Assembly: GCF_008704795.1 (NCBI RefSeq)
Contig: NZ_CP023690.1
Coordinates: forward strand, 4,660,501 to 4,724,500
Reading direction: 5' to 3'
DNA from: Streptomyces spectabilis
Lineage (GTDB): Bacteria > Actinomycetota > Actinomycetes > Streptomycetales > Streptomycetaceae
Length of the DNA: 64,000 bases
Shown here: piece after piece, positions 62,085 to 64,000 of the stretch
Numbering within the stretch: position 1 is the stretch's first letter
Layout: each line of letters starts with the position of its first letter
The notes under the pieces: generated by a model
The model's input: the letters and a program-made list of their open reading frames with translations, nothing else
Databases searched by the model: none
What the model was told of the DNA's origin: nothing
Program-made: the position numbers and the translations under genes

Positions 62085-62752
62085 CCAGCGTCCTCATAGT
62101 CGACGACCAGCCCCTGCAACGCTTCGGCTTCCGCATGCTCCTGGAGAGCCAGGACGACATGACAGTGGCGGGCGAGGGCGGCAGCGGTGCCGACGCGGTC
62201 CGCATGGCCGCCGGCCTGCGCCCGGACGTCATCCTGATGGACATCCGCATGCCCGACATGGACGGCATCGAGGCCACCCGCCGCATCGTCGCGTCGGGCT
62301 CGTCCTCCCGCGTCCTCATCCTCACGACGTTCGACCTGGACGAGTACGCGTACGCGGGTCTGCGCGCGGGGGCCTCCGGCTTCCTCATCAAGGACGCGCT
62401 GCCGGAGGAGCTCCTGTCCGGCATCCGCGCGGTCGCCACCGGCGACGCGGTGGTGGCACCGCGCCTCACCCGCCGCCTCCTGGACGCCTTCGCGGACCAG
62501 CTGCCGACGAACGGCGAGAGCCCGGTCGACCCGGCCAGCCATCCACTGCTCGCCTCGCTGACGGACCGCGAACGCCAGATCCTCACGGTCATCGGCCAGG
62601 GCTGGACGAACACGGAGATCGCCGCGCGGCTGCACCTCGCCGAATCGACGGTGAAGACACATGTGGGCCGCATCCTCGCGAAGACGGGCGCACGCGACCG
62701 GGTGCAGGCGGTGATTCTGGCGTACGACACGAAGCTGGTACGCCCGGCCTGA
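62081..62752 (+). CDS. NarL/LuxR-type response regulator
   Basis: 223 residues. Phosphorylation site D54 in VILMDIRMP, Lys in FLIKDA, and a LuxR HTH at the C-terminus (LTDRERQILTVIGQGWTNTEIAARLHLAESTVKTHVGRILAKTGARDRVQAVI). GTG start overlaps the kinase gene. Expected to control the adjacent ABC transporter genes. Confidence 0.93.
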   Translation: MTSVLIVDDQPLQRFGFRMLLESQDDMTVAGEGGSGADAVRMAAGLRPDVILMDIRMPDMDGIEATRRIVASGSSSRVLILTTFDLDEYAYAGLRAGASGFLIKDALPEELLSGIRAVATGDAVVAPRLTRRLLDAFADQLPTNGESPVDPASHPLLASLTDRERQILTVIGQGWTNTEIAARLHLAESTVKTHVGRILAKTGARDRVQAVILAYDTKLVRPA

Positions 62753-62814
62753 ATTGTCCGGCCCGAGTTGCCTGGCCTGGCTTTCCGGCCTGGCTTTCTG
62801 GCCCGGAACGCAGA

Positions 62815-62844
62815 AAACCCCCGTGCCCACTGGCACGGGGGTTT
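62815..62844. terminator. Bidirectional terminator of the rRNA operon and the response-regulator gene
   Basis: AAACCCCCGTGCC (62815-62827), loop CACT, GGCACGGGGGTTT (62832-62844): a 13-bp stem. On the minus strand the hairpin ends in TTTT, a good U-tract for the rRNA transcript, 12 bp after the 5S gene. A tandem GGCCTGGCTTTC(C/T) repeat lies between it and the response regulator. Confidence 0.88.
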
Positions 62845-62855
62845 CCCTCACAATT

Positions 62856-62975
62856 TGTTCGGCGGCGTCCTACTCTCCCACAGGGTCCCCCCTGCAGTAC
62901 CATCGGCGCTGTAAGGCTTAGCTTCCGGGTTCGGAATGTAACCGGGCGTTTCCCTCACGCTATGACCACCGAAAC
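62856..62975 (-). rRNA. rrf: 5S ribosomal RNA
   Basis: 120 nt, starting GTTTCGGTGGTCATAGCG and ending GGACGCCGCCGAACA on the minus strand, with the invariant CCGAACCCGGAAGCTAAG core. The last gene of the rRNA operon. Confidence 0.97.
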
Positions 62976-63064
62976 ACTATGAAACTGTGAACTACCGCAC
63001 CACACGCATTGAAGGTGTGGGGTTGTTCGTGGTTTCAGAACCAACACAGTGAACGCGAGCAACT

Positions 63065-64000
<936 letters not shown>

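Overview
The window is about 72 percent G+C, with short operons and the marker genes of a mycothiol-producing, differentiating actinomycete: glnR, nur, mshD, rsiG (regulator of the sporulation sigma factor WhiG), ppk-pst-pit phosphate genes and csoR. Together these point to the core chromosome of a Streptomyces species. The order glnR, two-component pair, mshD, ppk, pstSCAB, pit, csoR is the one I remember from the Streptomyces core. No insertion sequence, prophage, CRISPR array or tRNA gene was recognised.

Layout, left to right. 1-2038 (minus) is a DUF4097 protein plus a DrrAB-type ABC exporter cut by the window edge. 2310-5140 holds a LysR regulator divergent from a PLP-dependent ammonia-lyase, then an SRPBCC protein. 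5213-8015 is a HelD-like RNA polymerase-recycling helicase divergent from a TetR regulator. 7999-12744 is an accessory block: a winged-helix regulator, a HAD phosphatase, an APH-fold kinase and a stand-alone copy of the regulator's effector domain in one operon, then a small membrane protein and a second paralogous regulator. 13114-18192 holds asparaginase, rsiG, dtd, ygfZ, nur, a nitrobindin-like protein and DUF3099. 18486-19877 is the sulfurtransferase/DUF1416 pair behind a cysteine-rich leader peptide.

20133-25480 carries an LmeA-like protein, a membrane protein, a MoaD-like protein, a hydrolase, glnR with a coupled upstream ORF, and a LacI regulator. 25517-27220 is a poorly known block with a ribbon-helix-helix protein and an AT-rich promoter dense in palindromes. 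27338-30734 is an HtrA-type protease with an MprAB-like two-component system. 30862-36796 holds an ABC-F protein, a second LmeA-like protein, a 5'-nucleotidase and mshD. 37304-47265 is the phosphate/polyphosphate region (ppk, CHAD, NUDIX, pstSCAB, pit and its PhoU-like partner). 47433-51895 has csoR, a lipoprotein, a small cysteine protein, a Tat-exported flavoprotein and a PAP2 phosphatase.

51877-58310 is a chromosomal type IV secretion/conjugation-like operon with a VirB4-like ATPase and a VirD4-like protein that has lost its P-loop. 58332-62752 holds a GNAT protein and an ABC transporter followed by a NarL-type two-component system. 62856-64000 is the 3' end of an rRNA operon (5S and partial 23S, minus strand).

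The most promising material for new biology is the 7999-12847 block. Two paralogous regulators have duplicated control regions with identical 17-bp and 52-bp spacings, and one of them is linked to a kinase/phosphatase pair. Next come the type IV-like locus with its damaged-looking left border, the glnR upstream ORF, and the palindrome cluster at 26151-26226. Many genes have a TANNNT -10 box 6-7 nt before the start codon and are probably leaderless.
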